Shown here: one piece after another, positions 7,586 through 16,925 of the stretch
Layout of the letters: each line of letters begins with the position of its first letter
How positions within the stretch are numbered: the stretch's first letter is position 1
Source: Siccirubricoccus deserti
GTDB taxonomy: Bacteria; Pseudomonadota; Alphaproteobacteria; Acetobacterales; Acetobacteraceae
Direction of reading: 5' to 3'
Assembly: GCF_014283215.1 (NCBI RefSeq)
Contig: NZ_JACOMF010000003.1
Span: forward strand, 248,001 to 312,000
DNA: 64,000 nt
The notes under the pieces: model-generated
Database searches by the model: none
What the model was told of the DNA's origin: nothing
The model's input: only the letters and a program-made list of their open reading frames with translations
Translations under genes and position numbers: made by a program

Positions 7586-9598
7586 TTACGCTGCGAGATT
7601 GTTCCCGGCCGCCTCGGCTTCGCGTTGCAGGGCCGGCGGCAGCAGCGGCAGCAGCTTCTCCAGGTCGCGTTCCGCCCGCAACGCCAGGTAGGTCGGCGGC
7701 GCCCCGCCCAGCGGCACCGCGGTCAGCCCGATATCGCCATAGACCCGCAGCAGCCCGTCGCCCACGCGCCAGAAGGCCGGGTCGACCCCCGCCCGGTCGC
7801 ACAGGTCGCGGAAGCGCCAGATGGCGGAGATCGTATCCTCCCGCTCCCCGGCCGGATCGCCCAGCGCCAGCCAGATGCCGTCGCGCTTGAGGAAGGCGAA
7901 GCCGGCCCGATCCGCCTCGCCGAACACCGCGCCATCGGCCTCCGCCGGGGCCAGGGCGCCGAGCCGGGCCAGCCGGGCCCGCGTCTCGGCATTCCAGGGC
8001 GCCGTCGCGAAGCGGGCCGGGCGCAGCAGCCGCACCATGCCGGCCAGCAGCAGCACGCCGGTCAGCCCAACGGTGAAGCGAAGCGAATCCGGTGCCAGCG
8101 GCGATAGCACCACGGCCCACCAGCTCTCATCGGAGACCCTTCCGCCATAGGCGACCAGCGCCAGGGTGATGCCGCAGGCGGCGACCGCCAGCAGCGGCAC
8201 CAGCGCCTCGGCCGAGAGCGGTTCCCGCACCAGCCGGCTGCTGCGGTAGAAGGCGCCGCGCAGGCTGGCGACCAGCGCCGCCAGCAGCAGGAAGGCACCC
8301 CAGAGCCACCAGGCCTCTCCGCGCATCCAGGCGATGCCGGCACCGTTCAGCAGCAGGAACAGGGTGAGGCTCCAGGCGATGGTCAGCCGCCGCAGCAGCC
8401 CATAGGCCATCACCAGCAGCAGCGAGCCGACCACCGAGGCGGCGAAATGCGAGGCAAGCGCGGCGAGATGTCCGGCCCATGCCTCGATGATGGTGTCGCG
8501 AGTCGGCAGCGCGCCGAGGAAGATCAGCAGCGCCCCGGCAAGTGTGACGAGGGAGGCGATGGCCGGCACCTCCAGCGCCTGGGTGCCACGGCCGACGGCG
8601 GTGATCCGATGCAGCGCCGCGCGGCGCTGGCCGATCTCGAAGCCGACGAAGAGCGAGCCGGCGATGAACAGCGGCACGATGTAGTAGTACAGCCGGAACA
8701 CCAGCAGCGCGCCGATCACCTCGGCCGCCGGAAGGTAGGGCTGCAACCCGAGCAGGATGGCGCCATCGAAGACGCCGATGCCGCCCGGCACATGCGCCAG
8801 GATGCCGGCGGCATAGGCCGCCAGGTAGATGCCGACGAAGCGGATGAAGGTGAGCCCCTCGGCAGCCGGCAGCAGGGTGTAGAAGATCGCCGCCGTCACC
8901 GCGACGTCGACCGTCGCCAGCATCGTCTGGGCCAGCGCCATGCGCGGGCTCGGCAGGGCGATCTCATGGCGGAAGATGCGCACATGCCGGACGAAGCGGC
9001 TGAGCACCACATAGGCCAGCACCGTGCCCCACAGCGGCACCGCCAGGGCCTGCAGCGCCCAATGCGGCAGGTGGGTGCCGAACCAGGGCACCACCTCCGG
9101 CTCCACCACCAGCACCAGCCCGCCGAGCGCCATGCCGCCGAGGCCGAAGGTCAGGCTGGTGAAGCCGACCACCTTGGCGATCTCGAGCGGCGTCAGCCCC
9201 CAGGCGGAATACAGCCGGTAACGCACCGCGGCGCCGGAGACCGCGGCGAACCCGAGGTTGTGCGCCAGCGAATAGCCGCAGAAGGACGCCAGCAGCGACT
9301 TCGTCCAGGACACCGGCCGGCCGGCGTAGATCGAGCCGAGCTTGTCGTAGATCGCCAGCACCAGATAGGCGAGCACGGTGAAGCCGCCGGCGACCCAGAG
9401 CGCCGCCGGGGTGATCGCCGCCATGGCGGTGCGGATGTCGGCGACCGAAAGGCTGCTGAACTCGCGCTGCACGACATAGAGCGCGCCGATCAGCAGCACC
9501 ACGCCGAACACCGCCGGCCCGTGCCGCCTCAGAGCGGCGAAGCGCTTGTTCGGACCTTCGCCCCCCGCCGTGGTGCTTCGGTCGCCGGATGCAGTCAC
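7586..9598 (-). CDS. mprF: MprF-type flippase with shortened synthase domain
   Basis: Integral membrane protein of 670 residues. It has about 12-14 predicted transmembrane helices over residues 25-535, as in the lysyl/alanyl-phosphatidylglycerol flippase MprF (LPG_synthase_TM family), followed by the beginning of the cytosolic DUF2156 aminoacyl-transferase domain ([18 protein letters not shown]). Full MprF proteins are usually about 840-870 residues. Here the frame stops about 120 residues into the synthase domain, and the 280 bases downstream show no continuation in another frame. Aminoacyl transfer may therefore be lost while flippase activity remains. The GTG start overlaps the lysK stop (GTGA). 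Coupling to a lysyl-tRNA synthetase fits lysine-PG formation. Confidence 0.78.
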   Translation of the reverse strand: MTASGDRSTTAGGEGPNKRFAALRRHGPAVFGVVLLIGALYVVQREFSSLSVADIRTAMAAITPAALWVAGGFTVLAYLVLAIYDKLGSIYAGRPVSWTKSLLASFCGYSLAHNLGFAAVSGAAVRYRLYSAWGLTPLEIAKVVGFTSLTFGLGGMALGGLVLVVEPEVVPWFGTHLPHWALQALAVPLWGTVLAYVVLSRFVRHVRIFRHEIALPSPRMALAQTMLATVDVAVTAAIFYTLLPAAEGLTFIRFVGIYLAAYAAGILAHVPGGIGVFDGAILLGLQPYLPAAEVIGALLVFRLYYYIVPLFIAGSLFVGFEIGQRRAALHRITAVGRGTQALEVPAIASLVTLAGALLIFLGALPTRDTIIEAWAGHLAALASHFAASVVGSLLLVMAYGLLRRLTIAWSLTLFLLLNGAGIAWMRGEAWWLWGAFLLLAALVASLRGAFYRSSRLVREPLSAEALVPLLAVAACGITLALVAYGGRVSDESWWAVVLSPLAPDSLRFTVGLTGVLLLAGMVRLLRPARFATAPWNAETRARLARLGALAPAEADGAVFGEADRAGFAFLKRDGIWLALGDPAGEREDTISAIWRFRDLCDRAGVDPAFWRVGDGLLRVYGDIGLTAVPLGGAPPTYLALRAERDLEKLLPLLPPALQREAEAAGNNLAA

Positions 9599-11166
9599 GC
9601 GGCCGATGCCTCGCGCGCCAGGGCGGCCTCAATCAGCCCGATGGTGCCGGGGATGCCGTAGAGCGCCACGAAGCCGCCGAAGCGCGGGCCTTCCTGCTGG
9701 CCGAGGAGCACCTGATAGAGGCACGAAAACCAGTCGCGCAGGTTGGCGAAGGCGTGCCGCTTGCCGACCTCGTAGAGCAGCGCCTGGATGGTCTCGGCGT
9801 CGGCATCCGCCGGCAGGCTGCGCAGCCCTTGCAGCAGATCCTCCAGCGCTGCGTGCTCCAGCGCGCTCGGCGCGCGGTGGCGCTTCTCCGGGGCAACGAA
9901 GTCCTGGTAGTAGGCGACCGCATGCTCCGCCAGCCGGGCCAGCATCGGGTGGCTCTCGGCGGTCACGCCCGGGGCGTAGCGGCCGATGAAGCCCCAGAGG
10001 ATCTCCGGCCCATCGGCATTCACCACGCTGGCGAGGTTGAGCAGCATGGCGAAGGAGATCGGCGAGCCGGGGTCGTTGCTGCTGCCGTTGTGGATATGGA
10101 AGGCCGGGTTGGTCAGATCCGGCTGCGCTTTCAGCTTCTCCAGATTGGCGAGGTAGTCGTCCACCGCGCGCGGGATCACGTCGAAGAACAGCCGCTTCGC
10201 CCGCTGCGGCGTGCTGTACATGAATTGCGACAGGCTTTCCGCCGGGGCGTAGCGCAGCCATTCCTCGATGGTCAGGCCGTTACCCTTGGACTTGCTGATC
10301 TTCTGACCCTTGTCGTCCAGGAACAGCTCATAGGTGAAGCCGACCGGCGGGGTGCCGCCGAGGATCTGGCAGATCTGCCCGGACAGCCGCACCGAATCGA
10401 TCAGGTCCTTGCCCGACATCTCGTAGTCGACGCCGAGCGCGTACCAGCGTAGCGCCCAATCCGCCTTCCACTGCGCCTTGCAATGGCCGCCGGTGATGCG
10501 GGTGCCGTGCCGCCTGCCGGTGTCGGGATCGATCCAGACCAGCAGATCCTCCGCGGGCCGCACCTCCTCCATCGGCACCTGCATCACCACCCCGGTTTCC
10601 GGGTGGATCGGCAGGAAGGGCGAATAGGTGGCACGGCGGTCCGGCCCGAGGGTCGGCAGGATCACCCCGCGCACCTGCTCATGCCGCTCCGCCATGCGCA
10701 GCAGCGCCGCATCGAACCGCCCGCCGCGGTAGTAGTCGGTGGAGGAGGCGAAGGCGTAGTCGAAGCCGAAGGTGTCGAGGAAGGCCTGCAACCGCGCGTT
10801 GTTGTGCGCGCCGAAGCTCGGGTGGGTGCCGAAGGGGTCGGGGATGGCGGTCAGCGGCCGGCCCAGATGCTCGGCGAGCATGGCCTTGTTCGGCACGTTG
10901 TCCGGCACCTTGCGCAATCCGTCCATGTCATCGCTGAAGGCGATGAGGCGGGAGGGCAGACCGGTCAGCCGCTCGAAGGCGCGGCGTACCCAGGTGGTGC
11001 GGGCCACCTCGCCGAAGGTGCCGATATGCGGCAGGCCGGAGGGGCCGTAGCCGGTCTGGAACAATGCCCCTTCAGGTTTCGGCGCCGCGGCGAGCCGATC
11101 GGCGAGTTTGGCGGCTTCCTCGAAGGGCCAAGCCTTGACACTGCGGAGGGATGGATCGGCGTTCAT
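9595..11166 (-). CDS. lysK: Lysyl-tRNA synthetase, class I
   Basis: Enzyme of 523 residues that charges tRNA-Lys. It is the archaeal-type class I form, also found in many alphaproteobacteria. The HIGH-type motif appears as HIGT at residues 47-50 ([10 protein letters not shown]) and the KMSKS-type motif as KISKSKG at 289-295. The length matches the bacterial class I family. No class II motifs are present. It is followed by mprF with a 4-base overlap, so one transcript makes both the charging enzyme and a lipid protein that may use its product. Confidence 0.95.
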   Translation of the reverse strand: MNADPSLRSVKAWPFEEAAKLADRLAAAPKPEGALFQTGYGPSGLPHIGTFGEVARTTWVRRAFERLTGLPSRLIAFSDDMDGLRKVPDNVPNKAMLAEHLGRPLTAIPDPFGTHPSFGAHNNARLQAFLDTFGFDYAFASSTDYYRGGRFDAALLRMAERHEQVRGVILPTLGPDRRATYSPFLPIHPETGVVMQVPMEEVRPAEDLLVWIDPDTGRRHGTRITGGHCKAQWKADWALRWYALGVDYEMSGKDLIDSVRLSGQICQILGGTPPVGFTYELFLDDKGQKISKSKGNGLTIEEWLRYAPAESLSQFMYSTPQRAKRLFFDVIPRAVDDYLANLEKLKAQPDLTNPAFHIHNGSSNDPGSPISFAMLLNLASVVNADGPEILWGFIGRYAPGVTAESHPMLARLAEHAVAYYQDFVAPEKRHRAPSALEHAALEDLLQGLRSLPADADAETIQALLYEVGKRHAFANLRDWFSCLYQVLLGQQEGPRFGGFVALYGIPGTIGLIEAALAREASAA

Positions 11167-11339
11167 GAGGGCGAGGCATGGCAGGGGGCGGCGGCGTGGT
11201 CAACGCGGCTGCAACGCGGCCAAGTCGGCGATTCTCGCCTGCTGGTGCAACCCGGTCTAGCTTCCACCTTCGGGAGAGTGACCGCGGTCTTCGGCTGGTG
11301 CCGCCAGCGTTCACGTTCCAACGCCAGGAGACACCCCAC

Positions 11340-12353
11340 ATGAACCTTGCCCGCTTCCCCCGCATCCGCCTCGGCCATCTGCCGACCCCGCTCGAGCCCA
11401 TGGAGGCGCTCAGCCGCCACCTCGGCGGGCCAAAGCTCTGGATCAAGCGGGATGACTGCACCGGCCTGTCCACCGGAGGCAACAAGACCCGGAAGCTGGA
11501 GTTCCTGATGGCCGAGGCGCTGGGCCTGAAGGCAGACATCGTCATCACCCAGGGCGCCACCCAGTCCAACCACGCCCGGCAGACCGCCGCAGCGGCGGCC
11601 AAGCTGGGCCTCGAATGCCTGATCCTGCTGGAGGACCGCACCGGCTACGCCGATCCGGCCTATCGGATGTCGGGCAACGTCCTGATGGACAAGCTGCACG
11701 GCGCCCAGGTGTCCCGCCGCCCCGGCGGCGCCGATATGCAGGCGGAGATGGAGGCGGTGGCGGCCAATCTCACCGCCCGTGGCCGCCGGCCCTATGTCAT
11801 TCCGGGCGGCGGTTCCAACCCCGTCGGCGCGCTCGGCTACGTGAATGCGGCGCTGGAACTGGTGGCCCAGGCGGCGGAGATCGGGCTGCGCATCGACCAT
11901 CTGGTGCATGCCACCGGCAGCGCCGGCACCCAGGCTGGGCTGGTGGCCGGGCTGGTGGCGCTGAACAGCGGCATCCCCGTGCTCGGCATCGGCGTCCGCG
12001 CCCCGAAGCCGCGGCAGGAGGCCAATGTGCTGGCGCTCGCGGAACGCACCGCCGCCCATCTCGGCCTGCCCGGGCTGATCCGGCCGGAGCATGTGGTCGC
12101 CAACTGCGACTACGTCGGCCAGGGCTATGGCATCCCGACCCAGGGCATGGTGGAGGCGGTGCGGCTGGTGGCGGAGAAGGAGGGCATCCTGCTGGACCCG
12201 GTTTATTCCGGAAAGGGCATGGCCGGGCTCATCGACCTGATCGGCCAGGGCCGCTTCGGCAAGGAGGAGAACATCGTCTTCCTCCACACCGGCGGCCAAG
12301 CCGGGCTGTTCGGCTACCCGGAGGCCTTCGGCCTGCCGCCCGAGCTGGGCTGA
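11340..12353 (+). CDS. dcyD: D-cysteine desulfhydrase (ACC deaminase family)
   Basis: PLP enzyme of 337 residues, predicted to convert D-cysteine to pyruvate, H2S and ammonia. It belongs to fold-type II enzymes shared with ACC deaminase. The PLP lysine is in [12 protein letters not shown] (near residue 45) and the substrate loop is [15 protein letters not shown] glycine-rich phosphate loop (GSAGTQAGL) is also visible. ATG 11340 follows CAGGAG at good spacing; the frame is open further upstream without a better start. It is divergent from lysK, with the shared promoter region at about 11167-11339. The length and the QSNHARQ motif favour D-cysteine desulfhydrase over ACC deaminase, but substrate cannot be proven by reading. 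Confidence 0.85.
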   Translation: MNLARFPRIRLGHLPTPLEPMEALSRHLGGPKLWIKRDDCTGLSTGGNKTRKLEFLMAEALGLKADIVITQGATQSNHARQTAAAAAKLGLECLILLEDRTGYADPAYRMSGNVLMDKLHGAQVSRRPGGADMQAEMEAVAANLTARGRRPYVIPGGGSNPVGALGYVNAALELVAQAAEIGLRIDHLVHATGSAGTQAGLVAGLVALNSGIPVLGIGVRAPKPRQEANVLALAERTAAHLGLPGLIRPEHVVANCDYVGQGYGIPTQGMVEAVRLVAEKEGILLDPVYSGKGMAGLIDLIGQGRFGKEENIVFLHTGGQAGLFGYPEAFGLPPELG

Positions 12354-12381
12354 GCGCAGGGGGGGGTTAACCCGGTCTTCA

Positions 12382-12423
12382 CCCGCCCCATCGCAGCCTG
12401 CCGCCGCCGGCGGATGGGGCGGG
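12382..12423 (+). terminator. Hairpin after dcyD, reaching the next gene start
   Basis: Perfect 11-base inverted repeat CCCGCCCCATC / GATGGGGCGGG with a 20-base GC-rich loop, about 30 bases after the dcyD stop. The right arm contains the ATG at 12414 of the glycosyltransferase gene, so either that gene starts at ATG 12426 or 12432, or the hairpin affects its translation. No T-run follows. Confidence 0.4.
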
Positions 12424-14156
12424 ACATGACCATGCAGGATGCATCGGGGGCAGGGGTGTCGGGTGGGCGGCTGCCGCGCCTTGCCATCCTCGAATTGCGT
12501 GGGCTGGAGCATTTCCTGCCCGATCTCGTCCGCGGCCTCGCCGCCTCCGGCGCGGTCGAGCCGCGCCGCTTCACCATCACCGGCCCGGATGATCTGGCCG
12601 CGGCGCTGGCCTGGACCGACCAGCCGGCGCGCGACACGCTCTGGTTCGAATTCTGCTGGCCGCCCTTCCCGGCGCTGATCGCCCGCGCCGATTTCGGCGG
12701 CCGGCGCGTGATGCTGCGCCTCCACCGGATCGAGGCCTATGGCAGCAATCACGCCGCCGGCGCGCCCTGGGCAAAGATCGACGACGCCATCGTGGTCGGT
12801 CAGGACATGGCGGAGCGGCTGCTGCGGGCAGTGCCCGGGCTGCCTGCGACGACCCGGCTGCATGTGCTGCACAATGGCATCGACCTTGGCCGCCACCCGC
12901 CGGCCGCGGCGCCTGACCCGTTCCGCATCGGCTGGTGCGGCTGGCTCTCGCTGCACAAGAATCCCAATCTGGCGCTGGAAATCCTTCACCGGCTGCTGGC
13001 GGAGGATGCGCGCTACACCTTGCACCTCGCCACCAAGGGCGGCGACCCGGTGGCGGTGGACAGCTTCGCCCATCTCGCCCGCCGCATGGGCCTCGACCAG
13101 GCGATTCATGTCATTGAGGGCATCCCGGGCCACGCCATGCCGGCATGGCATGCGCGGAACGGCGTGCTGCTCTCGACCAGCGTCTATGAAAGCTTCGGCT
13201 ACGCCATTGCCGAGGCCGCGGCGATGGGCTGCGACCTGGCGGTGCTGGACAACACCGCGGCGGGCGAGTTCTGGCCGGAGGCGGTGCGCTTCGCCACGGT
13301 GGAGCAGGCGGTGCAGCTGATTCGCGCCGCCCGGCCGTACCGCTGGCGATCCCTGGTCGAGGTCCGGTTCAGCCTGGAGCGCCAGGTGGCGCAGGTGCTC
13401 GCGCTGCTGCGCGACCGCGCCGATGGCCGGCGCGGCGAGACGCTGGTGCCGATCGCCCATGGCGCCTGGCGCCTGGCGCGGCCGGCTGCCGCTGCGCGAC
13501 CCGTCCGATCACATCCAGGCGGCGGTACTCGCCACCGGTGGCTTCTACGAGGCCGGAATGCTGGAGGATCTGCGCCGCCGCCTGCCGCCGGGGGGGCTGT
13601 TCGTCGATGTCGGCGCCAATATCGGCAACCACAGCCTGTTCGCCGCCGGCGTCTGCGGCGCCAGGGTCCTGGCCTTCGAGCCGGCACCGGAACTCGCGGA
13701 CCATTGTGCGGCCACCCTGGCGGCGAATGGCCTCGCCGCCTCGCTCGACCTGCGCCGCCAGGGGGCGGGGGCTGCGCCTGGCTTCGCTACCCTGCGGTCC
13801 GGCCCGGCGGGCAATGCCGGCATGACCGCCCTGGTACCCGCCGCCGCTGGGGCGGTGGAGGTGGTGCGCCTCGACGATGTGCTGCGAGAGGCGCCGGCGG
13901 CGGTGAAGATCGATGTCGAAGGAATGGAATACGCGGTGCTGGAAGGCGCCCGCGGCCTGCTGCAACGCTACCACCCGCCGCTCTACGTCGAGGCGGCGAC
14001 GGAAGCCTCGCTCGCCGCCATCACCGCCCTGCTGCGCCCGTTCGGCTACCAGCCGGAGGCGCGGTTCAACGCGACCCCGACTTGGCTGTTCCTGCCGGAA
14101 GCCGCTTGATCAGCAGGGGTTGGGCAGCAGCGCCAGCTCCTGCAGCTGGCCGTTGA
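12414..14156 (+). CDS. Glycosyltransferase, first part of a frame-split GT-FkbM gene
   Basis: The first about 350 codons encode a glycosyltransferase of the group-1 type (GIDLGRHPP, FRIGWCGWLSLHKNPNLALE, VLLSTSVYESFGYAIAEAAA). After codon 350 the frame becomes meaningless Arg/Pro/Gly-rich sequence to a stop at 14156. The tandem duplication of GGCGCCT at 13461-13474 sits exactly at the break. Removing one copy gives a continuous reading H-G-A-W-R-G-R-L-P-L-R-D-P-S-D-H into the FkbM methyltransferase frame, for a fusion of about 562 residues. The gene is therefore probably a frameshifted two-domain enzyme that would glycosylate and then methylate a surface glycan. Start: ATG 12414, 12426 or 12432. 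Confidence 0.7.
   Translation: MGRDMTMQDASGAGVSGGRLPRLAILELRGLEHFLPDLVRGLAASGAVEPRRFTITGPDDLAAALAWTDQPARDTLWFEFCWPPFPALIARADFGGRRVMLRLHRIEAYGSNHAAGAPWAKIDDAIVVGQDMAERLLRAVPGLPATTRLHVLHNGIDLGRHPPAAAPDPFRIGWCGWLSLHKNPNLALEILHRLLAEDARYTLHLATKGGDPVAVDSFAHLARRMGLDQAIHVIEGIPGHAMPAWHARNGVLLSTSVYESFGYAIAEAAAMGCDLAVLDNTAAGEFWPEAVRFATVEQAVQLIRAARPYRWRSLVEVRFSLERQVAQVLALLRDRADGRRGETLVPIAHGAWRLARPAAAARPVRSHPGGGTRHRWLLRGRNAGGSAPPPAAGGAVRRCRRQYRQPQPVRRRRLRRQGPGLRAGTGTRGPLCGHPGGEWPRRLARPAPPGGGGCAWLRYPAVRPGGQCRHDRPGTRRRWGGGGGAPRRCAARGAGGGEDRCRRNGIRGAGRRPRPAATLPPAALRRGGDGSLARRHHRPAAPVRLPAGGAVQRDPDLAVPAGSRLISRGWAAAPAPAAGR
13423..14109 (+). CDS. FkbM-family methyltransferase (second part of split gene)
   Basis: This frame encodes a SAM-dependent FkbM-type methyltransferase. 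Visible are the SAM-binding motif I (LFVDVGANIGNHSLFAA, near residue 62), the acidic motif II (VLAFEPAPE), and the late motif AAVKIDVEGMEYAVLEGA that defines the family. Real similarity starts at about LPLRDPSDHIQAAVLATGGF; the first 25 codons of the ORF are shadow sequence of the glycosyltransferase gene. If the 7-bp repeat is fixed in the genome, this part has no obvious start of its own and may be silent. FkbM enzymes usually O-methylate sugars. It ends flush against the convergent eipB gene, with no bases between stop codons. Confidence 0.7.
   Translation: MAGAARRWCRSPMAPGAWRGRLPLRDPSDHIQAAVLATGGFYEAGMLEDLRRRLPPGGLFVDVGANIGNHSLFAAGVCGARVLAFEPAPELADHCAATLAANGLAASLDLRRQGAGAAPGFATLRSGPAGNAGMTALVPAAAGAVEVVRLDDVLREAPAAVKIDVEGMEYAVLEGARGLLQRYHPPLYVEAATEASLAAITALLRPFGYQPEARFNATPTWLFLPEAA
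13461..13474 (+). repeat. 7-bp tandem duplication causing the frameshift
   Basis: GGCGCCT occurs twice in tandem and is followed by GGCGCGG. The shift it causes (+7, equal to +1 modulo 3) is exactly the offset between the glycosyltransferase frame and the FkbM frame. It could be a fixed mutation, a slipped-strand phase-variation site or an assembly error. Confidence 0.75.
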
Positions 14157-14958
14157 CGCTGAATTCGCCGAATTCCATCGTCAGCTCGTCGGCCACGCCG
14201 TTCTCGAAATAGCGCAGCCCGACCTCGTAATCCGGCGCGCTGGCGCCGCCGCCGCTATCGGCCGGGTTGCGGTCGAAGAAGGCCACCCGCATCCGCGCGC
14301 TGCCAAGCTGCGCCAGGGCCGGGAACCGGCCGGCGGCCTGGACGCTCCCTTGGGTCCCTCCCTGGGGCGGCTGCCAGGCGGAGATCACCGTGGTGGTGTC
14401 CTGCGCGCCATCCGGGCTGGTGCCGTCGAACAGCGGCACCACCAGCATGCGGGAGCCGGCACGCGCCGCGGCCAGGCTGCGGATGGTGTGCAGCATCGGC
14501 AGCAGCGTGCCGCGCGGCAAGCTCTCCTGCTTCGCCGCGGGCTCGGTGTAGGTAACGGTCCCGCCCTCGGCGTCCAGCTTCGCCTCGCCGGCAACGCGCT
14601 GGGAAACGGCGCCCTGGCTGGTCTGGGTCAGGCTGAAGCGGATGCTCCGGCCGTCCTTGGTCTCATAGGTCGAGTAGTCGGAAGTGGTCTCGATCTCCTG
14701 CCCGTCGCGGTCGGTCAGCCGAAGCTGGAAGCGCTGGCGGGTGGCCCAGCCGTCGCAGGCATCCACCACCTCGTACAGCATCGCCCCCTCGGCGCGGGCG
14801 ATGTCGGCATTGTCCCGCACCCGGTCGAGGCTCAGCCGGTAGGCGGCGCGATGGCCGACCATCGCCTCCACCCCCGGATCCGCGGCATGGGACGACGGAG
14901 CGGAGAGCAGGGCGGCGCCGGCGATCAGGCCGGCGATGAGGCGACGGCGCAGCGGCAT
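14110..14958 (-). CDS. eipB: EipB-type periplasmic envelope integrity protein (DUF1849)
   Basis: Secreted protein of 282 residues with a signal peptide of about 25 residues (PLRRRLIAGLIAGAALLSA, cleavage near SHA-A). The family (DUF1849, EipB of Brucella) forms a beta-spiral periplasmic protein needed for envelope integrity. A conserved pair of cysteines forms a disulfide; here Cys68 (DACDGW) and the terminal Cys282 (NPC) match the expected spacing. Family landmarks such as YRLSL and SDYSTYETKDG are present. It is convergent with the FkbM gene and lies just downstream of aspS. Confidence 0.87.
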   Translation of the reverse strand: MPLRRRLIAGLIAGAALLSAPSSHAADPGVEAMVGHRAAYRLSLDRVRDNADIARAEGAMLYEVVDACDGWATRQRFQLRLTDRDGQEIETTSDYSTYETKDGRSIRFSLTQTSQGAVSQRVAGEAKLDAEGGTVTYTEPAAKQESLPRGTLLPMLHTIRSLAAARAGSRMLVVPLFDGTSPDGAQDTTTVISAWQPPQGGTQGSVQAAGRFPALAQLGSARMRVAFFDRNPADSGGGASAPDYEVGLRYFENGVADELTMEFGEFSVNGQLQELALLPNPC

Positions 14959-14990
14959 CGCAGAGGGTCCTCGAAGGATGTCGGCGGTAT

Positions 14991-16805
14991 CTAGGAAGCC
15001 TTCGGCCCGGCCGCACCCTTCACGGGCGGCAGGTCGAGGCGAATATGCAGCTCCTTCAGCCGCGCCGGCTCCACCGGCGCGGGGGCGCCCATCATCAGAT
15101 CCTGCGCCTGCTGGTTCATCGGGAAGAGGATGACCTCGCGGATGTTCGGCTCATCCGCCAGCAGCATCACGATCCGGTCGATGCCGGGGGCCGAGCCGCC
15201 ATGCGGCGGGGCGCCGTAGCGGAAGGCGTTCAGCATGCCGCCGAAGCGCTCCTCCACCGCCTCCGCCGAATAGCCGGCGATCTCGAAGGCGCGGATCATG
15301 ATGTCCGGCCGGTGGTTGCGGATGGCGCCGGAGGAAAGCTCGATGCCGTTGCAGACGATATCGTACTGATAGGCCTTGATGGTCAGCGGGTCCTGGGTGT
15401 TCAGCGCCTCCAACTCCCCCTGCGGCATGCTGAAGGGGTTGTGGCTGAAGTCGATCTGCCCGGTTTCCTCGTTCAGCTCGTACATCGGGAAATCGGTGAC
15501 CCAACAGAAGCGGTAGGCGTCCTTCTCGATCAGCCCGAGCTCGTTGCCGAGCCGGGTGCGCACCTGACCGGCGAATTTGGCAGCCGCCTCCACCTTGTCG
15601 CAGGCGAAGAACACCGCATCGCCGTCCTTCAGGCCGCAGGCCTCGCGGATGGCGGCGGCGCGGTCGGCTTCCAGGTTGCGGGCGATCGGCCCCTTGGCCT
15701 CGCCCCCCTCGAAGGTGATGTAGCCGAGGCCGCCGGCGCCGCTCTCCCGCGCCCATTCATTCAGCTTGTCGAAGAAGCTGCGCGGGTTGCCGCCGGCGCC
15801 AGGGGCGGGGATGGCGCGGACCACCGAGCCCTTCTCGATGTTGCGGGCGAACAGGCCGAAGGCGCCACCGCGGAATTGCTCGGTCACGTCGCGGATGCGG
15901 ATCGGGTTGCGCAGGTCCGGCTTGTCGGAGCCGAATTCCAGCATCGCCGTCTCGAACGGGATGCGCGGGAAGGGCGCCGGCGTCACCGCCCGCTTCGTCC
16001 CGGAGAAATCGGAGAATTCCTCGAAGACGCCATGCAGCACCGGCTCGATGGCGGCAAAGACGTCCTCCTGCGTCACGAAGCTCATCTCGAAGTCGAGCTG
16101 GTAGAACTCGCCCGGGCTGCGGTCGGCGCGGCTGGCCTCGTCCCGGAAGCAGGGGGCGATCTGGAAGTAGCGGTCGAAGCCGGCGACCATGGCCAGCTGC
16201 TTGAACTGCTGCGGCGCCTGCGGCAGGGCGTAGAAGGTGCCGGGATGCAGCCGGGACGGCACGAGGTAGTCCCGCGCGCCCTCCGGGCTGCTGGCGGTCA
16301 GGATCGGGGTCTGGAATTCGGTGAAGCCCTGGTCGACCATCCGCCGGCGGATCGAGGTGATGACCTGGCTGCGCAGCAGGATGTTGCGGTGCTGCTTCTC
16401 CCGCCGCAGGTCGAGGAAGCGGTAGCGGAGGCGAAGGTCCTCGGGGAATTCCGCGTCTCCGGCCACCTGGATGGGCAGCACCTGCGCCTCGGACTGCACC
16501 GCAAGCTCCCGCACCCGCAACTCGATCTCGCCGGTCGGGAGCCTGGGGTTGATGGTGCCGGCCTCGCGCCGGACCACTTCGCCAGTGACGGTGATGACGC
16601 TTTCCGGCCGCAGCCGGTCGGCCGCTTCGAAGACGGGGGAGCCCTGGGCGATGACGCATTGCGTCAGGCCGTAATGATCGCGCAGGTCGATGAACAGCAG
16701 CCCGCCGTGGTCGCGCTTGCGGTGCACCCAGCCGGAGATGCGGGCGGTGGTCCCGGCGTCGGAGGCGCGGAGCGCGCCGCAGGTATGGGTGCGATAGGCG
16801 TGCAT
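14991..16805 (-). CDS. aspS: Aspartyl-tRNA synthetase
   Basis: Class II synthetase of 604 residues. The N-terminal OB-fold anticodon domain ([23 protein letters not shown]) is followed by the catalytic domain with motif 2 ([21 protein letters not shown]) and motif 3 ([19 protein letters not shown]), with the GAD insertion between. The length fits bacterial AspRS. Alphaproteobacteria usually have a non-discriminating form that also charges tRNA-Asn when asparaginyl synthetase is absent; which form this is cannot be decided here. It is divergent from rnd across a 120-base spacer holding both promoters. Confidence 0.96.
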   Translation of the reverse strand: MHAYRTHTCGALRASDAGTTARISGWVHRKRDHGGLLFIDLRDHYGLTQCVIAQGSPVFEAADRLRPESVITVTGEVVRREAGTINPRLPTGEIELRVRELAVQSEAQVLPIQVAGDAEFPEDLRLRYRFLDLRREKQHRNILLRSQVITSIRRRMVDQGFTEFQTPILTASSPEGARDYLVPSRLHPGTFYALPQAPQQFKQLAMVAGFDRYFQIAPCFRDEASRADRSPGEFYQLDFEMSFVTQEDVFAAIEPVLHGVFEEFSDFSGTKRAVTPAPFPRIPFETAMLEFGSDKPDLRNPIRIRDVTEQFRGGAFGLFARNIEKGSVVRAIPAPGAGGNPRSFFDKLNEWARESGAGGLGYITFEGGEAKGPIARNLEADRAAAIREACGLKDGDAVFFACDKVEAAAKFAGQVRTRLGNELGLIEKDAYRFCWVTDFPMYELNEETGQIDFSHNPFSMPQGELEALNTQDPLTIKAYQYDIVCNGIELSSGAIRNHRPDIMIRAFEIAGYSAEAVEERFGGMLNAFRYGAPPHGGSAPGIDRIVMLLADEPNIREVILFPMNQQAQDLMMGAPAPVEPARLKELHIRLDLPPVKGAAGPKAS

Positions 16806-16925
16806 GGGGGCTGACCTGTAAGAACGGCGGAAGCGGGTAAGACGCGCCAGGGGGTGTCGCTGTCAAGCCGCCCCACCATTTCCCCGGCTTTCCCCCGGCC
16901 TCCCCCGGGGGTAGAAGCCTCGGGC

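Noticed and set aside
11163-13460. Open frame of 765 codons on the minus strand
   Set aside because: Shadow of dcyD and the glycosyltransferase gene, which show clear family motifs on the plus strand.
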